The notes under the pieces: model-generated
Told to the model about the DNA's origin: nothing
Database searches by the model: none
The model's input: only the letters and a program-made list of their open reading frames with translations
In this document: piece after piece, positions 18,279 through 28,465 of the stretch
How positions within the stretch are numbered: position 1 is the stretch's first letter
Layout of the letters: each line of letters starts with the position of its first letter
Assembly: GCA_013214025.1 (NCBI GenBank)
Contig: JABSRN010000042.1
Coordinates: 99,723 to 163,722, forward strand
Direction: 5' to 3'
Source of the DNA: Polyangiaceae bacterium
Lineage (GTDB): Bacteria; Myxococcota_A; Polyangia; Polyangiales; Polyangiaceae
Length of the DNA stretch: 64,000 bases
Program-made: the position numbers and the translations under genes

Positions 18279-19052
18279 CTAGCGCTGCGCAGAGACTTTG
18301 CGAGAAGACGTCGGTTCGTCATCGTCGGTATCGGGGGTGGCAGACGCAATTCCGCGAGCCGCAACCACTTGGGTCATCGGATCCTTCGTGAGCCGAGATT
18401 GACGCCGGGCTCGCAAAAACTCTGCGAAGGCGACGACTTTTTCCAAATCTCGAGGAGGCAGGGAGGACCCCAGAGAATCCAGTTGGGCCCGTAAATCATC
18501 GCCCAAGGTTGAAATACCAGCGGCCGCAATCCGCGCAGCGGACGGCTCCTCAGCGCTCGGCGGTGCGGACTCCCGAAGTGCCCCTACCCACTCATCGCGC
18601 GCAACAGGGGCCAGTGCGTGGGCTGCCAACCAAGCTTCCATAAATACGCGGAGTCGCTCACTACGGAAGGTGAACCATCGCTCGCGCTCGGTGCCGAATC
18701 CCATCAGTACGTCTTTGAAGCGTCGGAACGCGCCCTTGCCGTCGATCGCACGAGTTAGTTCTTGATGGAGCGCACCCTCGTCAAGCATCTGAATGAAGCG
18801 TTCCATCCAGCGGTATTGTTCACGCGAGCTGACAGGCTCGACGCGAAGATAGGCGGCGTCTGTGGCAATGCGCGCGTGCATCTCCGGATCGGCCACGCCG
18901 TCCACCACACGGAGAACTTCTCCGGTGGTCAGTTGCAGATAGCTGTGCACTTCGGGTGCGTTGTTTTCAAACGCGTCCTCCAAGGCTTCCCAGTCCACCG
19001 GGACGTCACGCGGGACGCCAGAGTTCGAGTCTGATTTATCTTTGTTAGTCAC
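18279..19052 (-). CDS. UPF0158 family protein
   Basis: The 257-residue product has the UPF0158 pattern: VDWEALEDAFENNAPEVHSY, LQLTTGEVLRVVDG, EPVSSREQYRWMERF, GKGAFRRFKDVLMGF and RWFTFRSERLRVFMEAWL. The family is widespread and uncharacterised. The C-terminal 100 residues are outside the core and include a Ser/Thr/Asp-rich end. The gene follows glpK on the same strand and precedes the SurA-like gene. The ATG start has a reasonable position. Confidence 0.75.
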   Translation of the reverse strand: MTNKDKSDSNSGVPRDVPVDWEALEDAFENNAPEVHSYLQLTTGEVLRVVDGVADPEMHARIATDAAYLRVEPVSSREQYRWMERFIQMLDEGALHQELTRAIDGKGAFRRFKDVLMGFGTERERWFTFRSERLRVFMEAWLAAHALAPVARDEWVGALRESAPPSAEEPSAARIAAAGISTLGDDLRAQLDSLGSSLPPRDLEKVVAFAEFLRARRQSRLTKDPMTQVVAARGIASATPDTDDDEPTSSRKVSAQR

Positions 19053-19185
19053 GACGTCCTATGAACCAGTGTAGGGCTGTCTGGTGCTCTCCGCCAGGGG
19101 CTCCAGCCGAGCTGCGACGCTTCAGTAGTTGTTTAGGTTCCCCCGACTGGGAGCGACCGTCACGCCCTTGGCGTTATCAACGTAC

Positions 19186-20709
19186 TCAACCCGGCCGCGG
19201 AGGCTCAACCGATCGACTTCGGCGCACCGCGTCATCCCAAGACGCTATCGCCCGACTGCGTGCGGAGCCACTCAACTCAGGCTCAAAGCTGCGCTGGGTC
19301 TTCGCCATGCGCCCGGCCTCAGCGGGTCCACTGAACAGTCCCGCACCGATGCCCGCAAACATCGCGGCACCACGAGCCGTGCTCTCCAGCTCCGCCGGTC
19401 TATCCACCGTCAGGCCAGAAAAATCGCTCTGCATTTGCATCAGTAGATCGTTGGCCGCCGCTCCACCGTCGACCCGCATGCGAGGAATATCACTCTCTAA
19501 ATCCGCGGCCATGGCACAGGTCAGCTCAGTCACTTGCAGTGCGATCGCCTCAAGGGTCGCCCGAGCTAAATGTGCCTTAGTCGTTCCACGGGTGATCCCG
19601 GTTATGAGTCCGCGCGCGTCGGCGTCCCAGTGGGGGGCTCCCAGCCCCGCCAACGCCGGTACAAACACCACTCCTCCACAGTCTTCTACACTGAGAGCCA
19701 ATTCCTCTATTTCTGGAGCCGAATCGATGATTCCGAGTCCGTCTCGCAGCCACTGGACCGCGGCACCCGCAACAAAGGTACTGCCTTCCAGGGCGTACAC
19801 GGCTTCATCGCCGATTTTCCAGGCCAGGGTCGTGAGCAAGCCATGGCGACTTCGCACCAATCGGCTCCCGGTATTCATTATGGCAAAGGCTCCCGTGCCG
19901 TAAGTCGTCTTGACCTCACCCGGGGCAAAACACGCTTGCCCAAATAGAGCCGCGTGCTGATCGCCCGCGACACCAGATATAGGAACGCCGTCGGGCAAAA
20001 AATCCAAACCTCGAGTCACGCCAAAATCTGCAGCTGACGGCAATATTTTCGGCAGGACGGACTCCGGGATCCGAAGCAGCTGACACTGCGCGGCGTTCCA
20101 ACTTTGGTCATCCAGGCGCATCAACAACGTACGGCTGGCATTGGTCGCGTCCGTCGCGTGCACTTGGCCACCCGTCATTCGCCAAATCAGAAAGCTGTCT
20201 ACGGTGCCGAAGGCGAGCTTGCCTTCATCGGCGGCCGTGCGCGCACCGTCCACATGATCCAGAATCCACTCAACCTTGGTCCCGGAAAAATACGGGTCCA
20301 GGAGCAGTCCCGTCACCTCGCGCACTCGGTCCAGCTCGCCCGCTTCACGCAATTCCTGACAGCGGCCCGCGGTCCGGCGATCCTGCCAAACAATTGCCCG
20401 ATGAACGGGGCGACTATCCGACCGCTGCCACAGCACCGTGGTCTCCCGCTGATTAGTGATGCCCACCGCAGAGATGTCGGTGGCCTGCACACCCGCCGCC
20501 GCGAGAGCTCCCCGGACGGACAACCGCACGCTCTCCCAAATCTCCTCGGGATCGTGTTCGACCCAGCCGAGCTCCGGAAAGTACTGAGGAAACTCGAAAT
20601 TTTCCCGGCCGAGGGTCTCTCCCGTGGTCGACATCACCAGCGACGTAGTGCCCGTAGTCCCCTGATCGATAGCTAAAATGTGCCCGCCCCTGCCATCTGA
20701 TTGCGTCAT
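19186..20709 (-). CDS. glpK: Glycerol kinase
   Basis: GlpK phosphorylates glycerol with ATP to glycerol 3-phosphate. The 507-residue length fits. Motifs include ILAIDQGTTGTTSLVMSTTG, GWVEHDPEEIW, VGITNQRETTVLW, SRTLLMRLDDQSWN, GVAGDQHAALFGQ, KTTYGTGAF, LAGLGAPHWD and MRVDGGAAANDLLMQ (FGGY signatures). No glpF or glpD adjoins it. It is divergent from the adenylate cyclase gene across about 205 bases. Confidence 0.95.
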   Translation of the reverse strand: MTQSDGRGGHILAIDQGTTGTTSLVMSTTGETLGRENFEFPQYFPELGWVEHDPEEIWESVRLSVRGALAAAGVQATDISAVGITNQRETTVLWQRSDSRPVHRAIVWQDRRTAGRCQELREAGELDRVREVTGLLLDPYFSGTKVEWILDHVDGARTAADEGKLAFGTVDSFLIWRMTGGQVHATDATNASRTLLMRLDDQSWNAAQCQLLRIPESVLPKILPSAADFGVTRGLDFLPDGVPISGVAGDQHAALFGQACFAPGEVKTTYGTGAFAIMNTGSRLVRSRHGLLTTLAWKIGDEAVYALEGSTFVAGAAVQWLRDGLGIIDSAPEIEELALSVEDCGGVVFVPALAGLGAPHWDADARGLITGITRGTTKAHLARATLEAIALQVTELTCAMAADLESDIPRMRVDGGAAANDLLMQMQSDFSGLTVDRPAELESTARGAAMFAGIGAGLFSGPAEAGRMAKTQRSFEPELSGSARSRAIASWDDAVRRSRSVEPPRPG

Positions 20710-20914
20710 GGCACGAGTCTAACCTGAATTTGACCCCGAGTTGGGACCGCCATTGGCCGACCGCTTGAGCTGAGGCGGCCAGCCGGAGAGGGCCCAGAAC
20801 CGGCCCAGACAGACCTCCCCTGCGGGAAACCACCGCTACTTACGGAATGTCGCCGGGCGTATCAAGCCAACTTGGCTTGTCCTGAGCGAGCACCACGGTT
20901 AGCCTCAGAACCTC

Positions 20915-22786
20915 ATGGGTCGGCTCACTCTCACCACACCTGAGGGACAGCAGGTTGTCGAGCTGCTGCCAGAGAACTCTCTCGGGCGGCATCCGAGCAA
21001 TACGATCCAGCTCTTGGACAAGATTGTGTCCAAGGAGCATTGCCGCGTCATCCAACGCGCCGGCTCCTTTGTTCTCCAGGATCTCGGCAGTCTCAACGGG
21101 ACCTACGTCAACGGCGAGCGAGTCAGCGGCGAACGCGCCTTGCGACACGGCGACGAAATCGTGTTGGGCGCCACCCGCGCCCGATTCGAAGAAACAGCTG
21201 GCTTGCAGCAGGCACCCGCTTGGCAATCCGACAAACCAGCGCCGAATGCAAACGCCCCCGGAGCGCACCCACCCGGATCGCAGCAAGCTCCCCGTTCCTA
21301 TCAACAACAACCCAGCACCGCAGGGGTAGCGCCCGCTCCCGCCATGCAACCCGCGTCGGTGCAAGCCGCCACCCTCGGTTCTCACGGCCAAGGACAACCC
21401 GCCGCTCGTCAGGGCTTCACGCCCGCCGGTACCCCGTTGCCGGGCTCGGCACCTGGCACACACCCCAGCAGCCAGACCCGAGTGGACGTCAGCGACGCTG
21501 GGCGCTCCATCGGCACCCAGATCACAGCCACGGAAAAGGGCTTCGTCCCGTACGACCAGCTCGCCACCGATCCCAAACAGCTGGCCGCTGACTACGAGCG
21601 CCTGCGGCTGAACCACGAGCTGTCCCGCGAGATCTCCATGACGCGAGATCTCGACAAGCTGCTGAACCAAATCCTGATCAGCATGTTCCGGTTCGTTCGC
21701 GCAGACCGTGGCGTGATCTTTCTCAAAGAGAAAGACGGAGAGCTGAAGCCCGGAGCCAGCCTGCGACGAGACGGCTCTGAGTCTTCGATCACAGTATCCA
21801 GCACGATCTTGAATCACGTAATCAAGGAGCGCGCGACAGTCCTAACCCACGACGCGGCGATGGATTTTGCCGGCTCCAAGGGCAAGAGCATGATCCTCAA
21901 CCGGATCAGCTCCGCCATCGTGGCGCCGCTACTGCACAACGATGAAATTCTTGGTGTCATCTGGCTCGACAGCGAAACTCTCGCTCAGTTTCAGCCCAAG
22001 GACATGGAAATGGTGACCTCCATCGCAGCCCAGGCAGCGATGTTCATCGAGATCAACATTCTTGGGCAGAAGGTACAGCAAGAGATCGTCGCCCGGGAAC
22101 GCTTCAGCCGACTGCTTTCGCCCAACGTTGCCGAAAAGGTGCTCTCCGGCGAGATGATCGTGAAAAAGGGAGGCAACCTCGTGAAGCGCTGCACCGTGTT
22201 CAATTCGGACATCCGTGGCTTCACCCGCATGAGCGACGGCGCCGATCCTGAAGGCATCGTCGAGATGCTGAACGACTACTTCGAGCACATGGTCGAATTG
22301 ATCTTCAAGTACGAAGGCACCCTCGACAAGTTCATGGGTGACGGCATTATGGCGCTCTGGGGAGCGCCGGTACTCGCCGAGGACGACGCCCTGCGCAGCG
22401 TCTCATGCGCCATCGAACAAATTCGGACTCTCGAATTCTTCAACAAGAATCGAGTCGCCTCAAATCAGGCCGCCCTCAGTGTCGGCATCGGTATCCACAC
22501 CGGTCCTCTGGTCGCCGGCTACATCGGTAGCTCCAAGGCGCTCAGCTACACGGTTATCGGCGACACCGTGAACACCAGTGCCCGGCTCTGCGGCGTGGCC
22601 GAAGGCGGTCAGATCATCGTCAGCCAAGAGACCCTGGACGATCTTAAAGGGAAATTTGCCTACGAAGAGATGCCTCCGGCCCAGCTCAAGGGCAAAGCCG
22701 CTCCCTTTACGATGTACCAGATCCTCGGCACTCATCCCACGGTTCAGATCCCGGCATCCGTGCGGACTCGACAGCCAGCGAGGTAG
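20915..22786 (+). CDS. FHA-GAF class III adenylate cyclase
   Basis: The 623-residue protein begins with an FHA phosphothreonine-binding domain (about 1-90; NSLGRHPSNTIQLLD, SKEHCRV, LGSLNGTYVNGERV). A Gln/Pro-rich linker (about 90-205) leads to a GAF domain (about 220-385) and a class III cyclase domain (about 420-600). Metal-binding Asp are in NSDIRGFTRMSDGA and KFMGDGIMALWGAP. The Lys in LDKFMGDG and Asp in VIGDTVNTSARL are the adenine-selecting pair, so the product should be cAMP. The architecture links Ser/Thr-kinase or small-molecule input to cAMP. It is soluble with no TM helices. Confidence 0.92.
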   Translation: MGRLTLTTPEGQQVVELLPENSLGRHPSNTIQLLDKIVSKEHCRVIQRAGSFVLQDLGSLNGTYVNGERVSGERALRHGDEIVLGATRARFEETAGLQQAPAWQSDKPAPNANAPGAHPPGSQQAPRSYQQQPSTAGVAPAPAMQPASVQAATLGSHGQGQPAARQGFTPAGTPLPGSAPGTHPSSQTRVDVSDAGRSIGTQITATEKGFVPYDQLATDPKQLAADYERLRLNHELSREISMTRDLDKLLNQILISMFRFVRADRGVIFLKEKDGELKPGASLRRDGSESSITVSSTILNHVIKERATVLTHDAAMDFAGSKGKSMILNRISSAIVAPLLHNDEILGVIWLDSETLAQFQPKDMEMVTSIAAQAAMFIEINILGQKVQQEIVARERFSRLLSPNVAEKVLSGEMIVKKGGNLVKRCTVFNSDIRGFTRMSDGADPEGIVEMLNDYFEHMVELIFKYEGTLDKFMGDGIMALWGAPVLAEDDALRSVSCAIEQIRTLEFFNKNRVASNQAALSVGIGIHTGPLVAGYIGSSKALSYTVIGDTVNTSARLCGVAEGGQIIVSQETLDDLKGKFAYEEMPPAQLKGKAAPFTMYQILGTHPTVQIPASVRTRQPAR

Positions 22787-23015
22787 CTGGCCCAAACGAT
22801 AGATCGCCCAAACGGCGCGTCACGGTGAGCCGCCGGCGAGCTCGCGCTCAGCCGTGGGCTCGGCCCGAATTGCCAGACAGCCCCATCGCGAGGCAGAATG
22901 AGCGCGCAATACGCGCTCGCTCCACCCATTGGGCCAAGTCATGCTACACGCTACGCCCCGCACACTACACTGATCCTCACCGGGTCGGCGTTCTCCGCGA
23001 CTTGTAGATTTGGCA

Positions 23016-24041
23016 ATGACAACAATCGGCATCAACGGCTTCGGACGCATCGGGCGGTGCATATTGCGCAATTGGCTGGAGCGTCAGGGCACCGAGCAGC
23101 TCGATCTCAAGATCGTTGCCGTCAACGACCTGTCCGACCCCGCTACGCTCCTCCATCTCCTCCGCTACGACTCTGCTCACGGGCCGTTGAATCGCCCCAG
23201 CGTCGAAACGCCGACAGGCTTCGACGCCGACGGTCATTCCATTCGGGTTCTCGCCGAACGGGACCCGGCGCTTCTCAATTGGTCCGAGCTGGGCGTCGAC
23301 ATTGTCTTGGAGTGCACCGGGCTGTTTACCGATGCCAATCGGGCCCGGGCTCACTTGGACGCCGGAGCACGCAAAGTGATCATCGGTGCGCCAGCGGAGA
23401 ATCACGACCACACCATCGTGATGGGCGTCAACGACGCAACCTACGATGCCGACCGTCACCAGATCATCTCCAACGCCTCGTGCACCACCAACTGCCTGGC
23501 TCCCTTAGCTCGCGTCATGCTCGACGAGTTCGGTATCGAGAGCGGCTTGATGACTACGGTGCACGCGTACACCAATGATCAAAGTCTGCTGGACGTGCCG
23601 CACCAGGCGGGGAACTTGCGACGATCGCGCGCGGCGGCAACGAGCATCGTTCCGACAACGACCGGGGCTGCGCGCGCCGTGAGTCAAGTCATCCCAGAAC
23701 TGGCCGGCAAACTCGACGGCGTCGCATTCCGCGTCCCGGTGCTGGACGTGTCTCTAGTGAATCTCACTCTTCAAACGGTAAAGAGCGTCAGCCGAGACGC
23801 TATCCACGAAGCCATGCGGGCAGCGGCCAGCCACGGGGAATTGGCCCCCTATCTCGAATACACTGAGGAAGAACTCGTGAGCTGCGACTTCATCAGTCAC
23901 CCCGCCTCGAGCATTTTCGATGCCACCCAGACGGTGGTGCTCGGCGACCGCTTCTGCAAGATCTCCGCCTGGTACGACAACGAGTGGGGCTTCGCCAACC
24001 GAATGCTCGATTTAGCTCAGCTAATTTCGAGCCGCGCCTAG
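23016..24041 (+). CDS. gap: Glyceraldehyde-3-phosphate dehydrogenase
   Basis: This 341-residue enzyme has the NAD-binding start TTIGINGFGRIGRC, the catalytic motif SNASCTTNCLAPLARV, and the usual C-terminal SAWYDNEWGFANRMLDL. It oxidises GAP to 1,3-bisphosphoglycerate. I chose ATG 23016 over a TTG two codons earlier. It heads a glycolytic series, with pgk 193 bases downstream, then tpiA and secG. Confidence 0.96.
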   Translation: MTTIGINGFGRIGRCILRNWLERQGTEQLDLKIVAVNDLSDPATLLHLLRYDSAHGPLNRPSVETPTGFDADGHSIRVLAERDPALLNWSELGVDIVLECTGLFTDANRARAHLDAGARKVIIGAPAENHDHTIVMGVNDATYDADRHQIISNASCTTNCLAPLARVMLDEFGIESGLMTTVHAYTNDQSLLDVPHQAGNLRRSRAAATSIVPTTTGAARAVSQVIPELAGKLDGVAFRVPVLDVSLVNLTLQTVKSVSRDAIHEAMRAAASHGELAPYLEYTEEELVSCDFISHPASSIFDATQTVVLGDRFCKISAWYDNEWGFANRMLDLAQLISSRA

Positions 24042-24234
24042 CTGTTTGTGCGGCGTCTGGACGTTCTGCCGCAGATTGGACGATTTCGCCGGGGCTGGCC
24101 CGAGGGCTGGACGGCATTCTGCTCATTGCGGCGGTCCCGCAGGTGTACCGAAAGCGGAACTCGAGCGGCGTTTGCCGGGAACGACGAGGCCCGCACAAGC
24201 GACACTTGCGACCCCCAATTTTCGCCGGTATGCG

Positions 24235-25485
24235 ATGTCCGCCATGACGACTCAGCTTGACGGGATCCAGTGCATAGACGAACTTGAGATCGAAAATCGT
24301 CGAGTCTTCATTCGCGTCGACTTCAACGTCCCCTTCGACAAGAAAACGGGCGAAATAACCGACGCCGATCGCATCCAACGGGCGATACCGACAATCGCTC
24401 ACGCATTGGAGCGTGGGGCGCGTGTCATTCTTGGCTCGCACCGGGGCAGACCCAAAGGCACCGCCGTCGACAGCCTGAGCCTGGAACCATGCGCGGCGAA
24501 GCTGAGCGAGCTCGGTGGGTGGGAAGTCTTCTTGCCGGACGACTGTCTGAGCGATGCGGCGGTCAAGGTCATCGGCGAGCTACGTGCAGGACAGCTCTGT
24601 TTGTTGGAAAATCTCCGCTTTCATCCCGGTGAAGAATCGAACGACGAAGGCTTCGCAAGAGACCTATCTGATCTATTCGACGTCTACGTCAACGACGCCT
24701 TTGGCGCGGCTCACCGAGCCCACGCGTCCGTCAGCGCCCTGCCGAAACTCATCCCGGAGCGCGGCATGGGCTTCCTGCTTCGCGACGAGCTAAAATCCCT
24801 CGCCCGACTCCTGGAGCAACCTCAGAAACCCTTCGTCGCAGTACTCGGCGGAGCGAAAGTTAGTGACAAGATCGGAGTCATCGAGCGTCTGATCGTGAAA
24901 AGCGATGCGCTCTGCATTGGTGGCGCCATGGCAAATACCTTCGCCGCAGCGACCGGACGAGAGATGGCGGAGTCCTTGTTGCAAGCCGATGGTTTGCCCC
25001 TGGCCCGCACGCTGATTGAAAAGGCGCGCGACGCGGGCACCAAGTTGCTCCTTCCGTCGGATTTCGTGGTCGCCGACAGCGCGGACGCCAACTCCGGCAC
25101 TGTAGCCGTCGGAGGCCTCACCAGCGGCTCGATGGCCCTGGATATTGGGCCCAAGACCGTGGAAAGCTTCAGCGCCGAAATTGCCGCTGCCAAGACGGTA
25201 TTTTGGAACGGCCCGATGGGGTTGTTCGAGAATCCCGCCTTCGCCGCCGGTAGCACTGGTATCGCCCACGCCCTGGCCGAGACGGAAGCGTTCAGCGTGG
25301 TAGGTGGCGGAGACAGCGCCGCTGCAGTTCGCGCGGCTGGTGATAACTTGGCGAGCCAGCTCGATTTCATATCTACCGGCGGGGGAGCAGCGCTGGAACT
25401 CATCGAGGGCAAGCAGTTGCCAGGCGTCGAAGCGCTGCGTACGACGCCGCGCCCCATCGATCCCGCAGAGCAACTGCCAGAGTGA
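24235..25485 (+). CDS. pgk: Phosphoglycerate kinase
   Basis: The 416-residue enzyme has RVFIRVDFNVPFDKKTGEI, ILGSHRGRPKG, LLENLRFHPGEE, VLGGAKVSDKIGVIERL, VFWNGPMGLFE and VVGGGDSAAAV. It transfers phosphate from 1,3-bisphosphoglycerate to ADP. The frame is open upstream to 24046, but that 63-residue extension is not Pgk-like, so I start at ATG 24235 (ATG 24244 is also possible). The 193-base gap from gap contains no recognisable gene. Confidence 0.95.
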   Translation: MSAMTTQLDGIQCIDELEIENRRVFIRVDFNVPFDKKTGEITDADRIQRAIPTIAHALERGARVILGSHRGRPKGTAVDSLSLEPCAAKLSELGGWEVFLPDDCLSDAAVKVIGELRAGQLCLLENLRFHPGEESNDEGFARDLSDLFDVYVNDAFGAAHRAHASVSALPKLIPERGMGFLLRDELKSLARLLEQPQKPFVAVLGGAKVSDKIGVIERLIVKSDALCIGGAMANTFAAATGREMAESLLQADGLPLARTLIEKARDAGTKLLLPSDFVVADSADANSGTVAVGGLTSGSMALDIGPKTVESFSAEIAAAKTVFWNGPMGLFENPAFAAGSTGIAHALAETEAFSVVGGGDSAAAVRAAGDNLASQLDFISTGGGAALELIEGKQLPGVEALRTTPRPIDPAEQLPE

Positions 25486-25545
25486 CGGGCCGGAACGGCG
25501 CCCGGACTGTTTGCAGAATCACCAACTCCCTCTATGGTTCGCCCC

Positions 25546-26310
25546 ATGGCGGAAAGAAAACCCCTCATCGTCGGCAACTGGAAGATGTTTCACGGCGGAG
25601 CATCCGGCTGCGAACTCGCCGTGGAGCTGCGGCGTTCGCTGGCAGATATCGACAAGGTGGATCTTGTCGTCGCCCCGCCGTTCACGGCACTGGCGGCTGT
25701 GGCGCACGAGCTGGACGGCTCGCGCATACAGGTCGCCGCCCAGAACACGCATTTTGAGGCGAGCGGCGCCTATACCGGCGAAGTCAGCTGCCAGATGCTG
25801 CTGGAGTCTGGGTGCAGTTGGACACTCGTAGGCCACAGCGAACGCCGGCAACATTTCAGTGACACCGATGAAAGCGTTGGCCTCAAGGTCAAATCCGCCC
25901 TCGCAGCGGGTCTGTTACCTATCGCGTGCGTAGGCGAAACCCTGGAACAACGGGAGGCAGGAACGACTCTGGATGTGGTTCATCGTCAGGTCGACGCCAT
26001 CATCGATGCCATCGGCGAGTCGAGCGCGGAGCCCGGTCTCACCACTATCGCATATGAACCGATCTGGGCCATCGGCACCGGGAAGGTGGCGGGGCCGGAG
26101 CAGGCCCAGGAAGTCCACGCAGCCATTCGCGCCCGACTAGCCCGGGATTCCACTCAACTGTCTGAAATTACACGAATTTTGTACGGTGGCAGCGTAAAGC
26201 CCGGGAATTCAGCCAGCCTTATGGCGTGCACCGACATTGATGGTGCGCTAGTGGGTGGCGCATCCCTCAACGCTGAAAGCTTCGCAAATATCGCGAGAAG
26301 CTCCGGCTGA
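25546..26310 (+). CDS. tpiA: Triosephosphate isomerase
   Basis: From ATG 25546 the product is 254 residues, the usual length. Key motifs are GNWKMFHGG (catalytic Lys), VGHSERRQHF (catalytic His), AYEPIWAIGTGK (catalytic Glu with loop 6) and LYGGSVKPGN. An ATG four codons earlier (25534) is an alternative. It interconverts DHAP and GAP and follows pgk by about 60 bases. Confidence 0.95.
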   Translation: MAERKPLIVGNWKMFHGGASGCELAVELRRSLADIDKVDLVVAPPFTALAAVAHELDGSRIQVAAQNTHFEASGAYTGEVSCQMLLESGCSWTLVGHSERRQHFSDTDESVGLKVKSALAAGLLPIACVGETLEQREAGTTLDVVHRQVDAIIDAIGESSAEPGLTTIAYEPIWAIGTGKVAGPEQAQEVHAAIRARLARDSTQLSEITRILYGGSVKPGNSASLMACTDIDGALVGGASLNAESFANIARSSG

Positions 26311-26329
26311 GACCGATCCTAGAATCGCC

Positions 26330-26929
26330 ATGCTCGAAGTTCTCCATACCCCCGTTACCGTCTTGCACATCGTTGCATGCATCTTCCTCATGCTCACCGT
26401 GCTGATCCAGCCCGGCAAGAGCGGAGGCATCGGAGCCGCCCTCGGTGGCGCGGGAGCTCAGCAGGTCTTCGGCGGCCGCGGCGCCGGCAATTTCATGTCC
26501 CGAGCAACGTGGATGATCACGGTGATGTTCTTCTTCACCAGCATCGTTCTGGCTTACATGTCTTCGTCGACTGACGACTCATTGATGCTGCGCAGCACCG
26601 CACTGGTGACAGATCTCGGCGTCGTAGAAACGCCGGCGACTAAAGCAAAGCCCAAAGAAACACCCGCGGAACCCGCTCCGGCCGACCCCGAACCGACCCC
26701 GCTGGCTGCGCCCGACGAGCCCGCCACGGCACCGACAGAGTCTGATCCGACTGCACCGGCAGCGCCCGCCCCCGCGGCGCCCACTCCCGCTCCCGTGGCG
26801 CCCACTCCGGTAGCTCCTGCTCCCGTGGCTCCGACGCCACCGCCAGCTGCCCCCGTCACACCACCACCACCGGCCCCCGTCACCCCGGGTCCGTCCACCC
26901 CGACGTCCGGCCCCGCCACGGGCAAATAG
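26330..26929 (+). CDS. secG: SecG, preprotein translocase subunit with Pro/Ala-rich tail
   Basis: From ATG 26330 the product has two TM helices, VLHIVACIFLMLTVLIQPGK and WMITVMFFFTSIVLAYM, separated by the Gly-rich SecG loop (GGIGAALGGAGAQQVFGGRG). SecG assists SecYEG protein export. The core is about 75 residues, followed by some 120 residues rich in Pro, Ala, Glu and Thr, much longer than in E. coli. The tail would lie outside the membrane; its role is unknown. The tpiA-secG order is a common conserved pair. A GTG at 26255 would overlap tpiA and is less likely. Confidence 0.92.
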   Translation: MLEVLHTPVTVLHIVACIFLMLTVLIQPGKSGGIGAALGGAGAQQVFGGRGAGNFMSRATWMITVMFFFTSIVLAYMSSSTDDSLMLRSTALVTDLGVVETPATKAKPKETPAEPAPADPEPTPLAAPDEPATAPTESDPTAPAAPAPAAPTPAPVAPTPVAPAPVAPTPPPAAPVTPPPPAPVTPGPSTPTSGPATGK

Positions 26930-26946
26930 ACCGATAGCGGCGAGCC

Positions 26947-28419
26947 TTGCTTGCGTCGCCCACGGACTCGTCCTCGGAACCTGCCCACGCAGATTTGCTA
27001 ACGGCGAGCGCACTCGTCGGACTCAAATTAGCGGTCAGCGCAGCGTTGGTGCTCTCGGGCTTCCACGCGATCAGCGATGACGACTTTGCCCGGGTCGCGA
27101 TCGCCCAAAGTTTCGCCGACTCTCCTCGGCTGGATCCGAGCGGCAGCAGCTGGTTACCCGTCCCGTTTTGGCTGATGGGGGCCCCCATGCTGGTGCTCGG
27201 CAAAGGCTGGGGGATCGCACGCGGAGTCAGCTTGCTAATGGGCTGCTTCGCCGTACTGAGCGTAGCTGGAGCGGCTCGCTGGTGGGGACTCCCGCGCCGT
27301 CAAGCCATCACCGCCGCGGCGATGGCTGCCGTCTTCCCGTACTCGGCCTATCTGGGGGCCTCGGTAGCACCGAGCTTGTTTTGCGGTGGCCTCTTGCTCG
27401 TTGCCATCAGTTCACTCAGCGTTCAAAACACCAAGCCTCGGCTGCTGGGGGCGGGCTGTCTGCTGCTCGCCACCCTCTCTCGCTATGAGGCCTGGCCCAT
27501 CGCCGGCGTGTTCGCGATTTACTGCTTGCTCGATGGCGCCCGCGGGGGGCTCTCAAGGAGAACCGTAGCGATCAGCGTCGCTCTGGCGCTCATCGGTCCG
27601 CTGTTGTGGATGCTGGGGGGACAGCTACACCACGGGCATCCATTATTTTTTATTCAACGAGTCACGGACTACCGTCAGGCGCTTGGGCTCCCGACCAACC
27701 CCATTTGGCAAACCCTCTTGGCCGTACCCAAACGACTCTTGCTGACCGAGCCAGAACTGACCTGGCTCGCCTTGGGCTGCTTACTGAGCGGCGGTCCGAA
27801 GCTTCGCTCGTCCGGCGAAATGTCCGACGGAACTCGTCGCAGCCTCGTCGCCAGCATGGCCCTCCTCGGCTTTCTGATCACCGGGGAACTTGGCGATGGC
27901 ACAGCGACTCACCACGCTGAGCGCCCGCTCCTTGTGTTGTGGCTACTCTTGTGCGTGATTCTTGCCCGTCAACTTCACGTCCACGACTGGAGCCGTCGTC
28001 GATGGCTGCTGCCCACTGTGCTCAGCGCGGCACTGGGACTTCGTTTCGGACTCCCGACGCGCGAAGACTTCATCGATCGTCGAGCAGAAATCAATATTGG
28101 CGAACTCGCAGGCAAACGGGCCACTGAAGGATCTGTGGTCATTGACACGCCGGACTTCAGCTACTTCGCCATCCAGGTTGGAATGGCAGGCTCGACGGCA
28201 TCCACCAGTCTCGACTCTCACGATCCCCGAAAAGATCGCAGTGATGCCACAGCGGACACCGCATCCCTCGAGCGTAGTCTACGGCAGCAGGGTGCGGCTT
28301 GGCTCATCACCACTCACGCTCACGCTCCCATGGCAGCGTCCCTCGGCACTACCGCAGGCAGCAACTCGCGCTATGTGCTCATTCAGCTCGCCTACAAGCC
28401 AAGCTCCACGACTCGCTGA
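26947..28419 (+). CDS. GT39/ArnT-like polytopic membrane glycosyltransferase-type protein
   Basis: The 490-residue product has many hydrophobic helices. Near its start is the pattern ISDDDFARVAIAQSFADSPR, recalling the DD motif of GT-C enzymes of the ArnT/PMT type in the first outer loop. It continues with LLATLSRYEAWPIAGVFAIY (helix-bounded Arg-Tyr-Glu, typical of this group). Such enzymes use polyprenyl-linked sugars. The frame starts at TTG 26947, 17 bases after secG; the start is uncertain. The acceptor is unknown. Confidence 0.65.
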   Translation: MLASPTDSSSEPAHADLLTASALVGLKLAVSAALVLSGFHAISDDDFARVAIAQSFADSPRLDPSGSSWLPVPFWLMGAPMLVLGKGWGIARGVSLLMGCFAVLSVAGAARWWGLPRRQAITAAAMAAVFPYSAYLGASVAPSLFCGGLLLVAISSLSVQNTKPRLLGAGCLLLATLSRYEAWPIAGVFAIYCLLDGARGGLSRRTVAISVALALIGPLLWMLGGQLHHGHPLFFIQRVTDYRQALGLPTNPIWQTLLAVPKRLLLTEPELTWLALGCLLSGGPKLRSSGEMSDGTRRSLVASMALLGFLITGELGDGTATHHAERPLLVLWLLLCVILARQLHVHDWSRRRWLLPTVLSAALGLRFGLPTREDFIDRRAEINIGELAGKRATEGSVVIDTPDFSYFAIQVGMAGSTASTSLDSHDPRKDRSDATADTASLERSLRQQGAAWLITTHAHAPMAASLGTTAGSNSRYVLIQLAYKPSSTTR

Positions 28420-28465
28420 CACGGGCTCAGCGTCCGGGCCCGATCCCCTCGAATATCAGCCGCGC

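Noticed and set aside
24046..24234. N-terminal extension of pgk
   Set aside because: The extra 63 residues do not resemble phosphoglycerate kinase; ATG 24235 gives the normal start.
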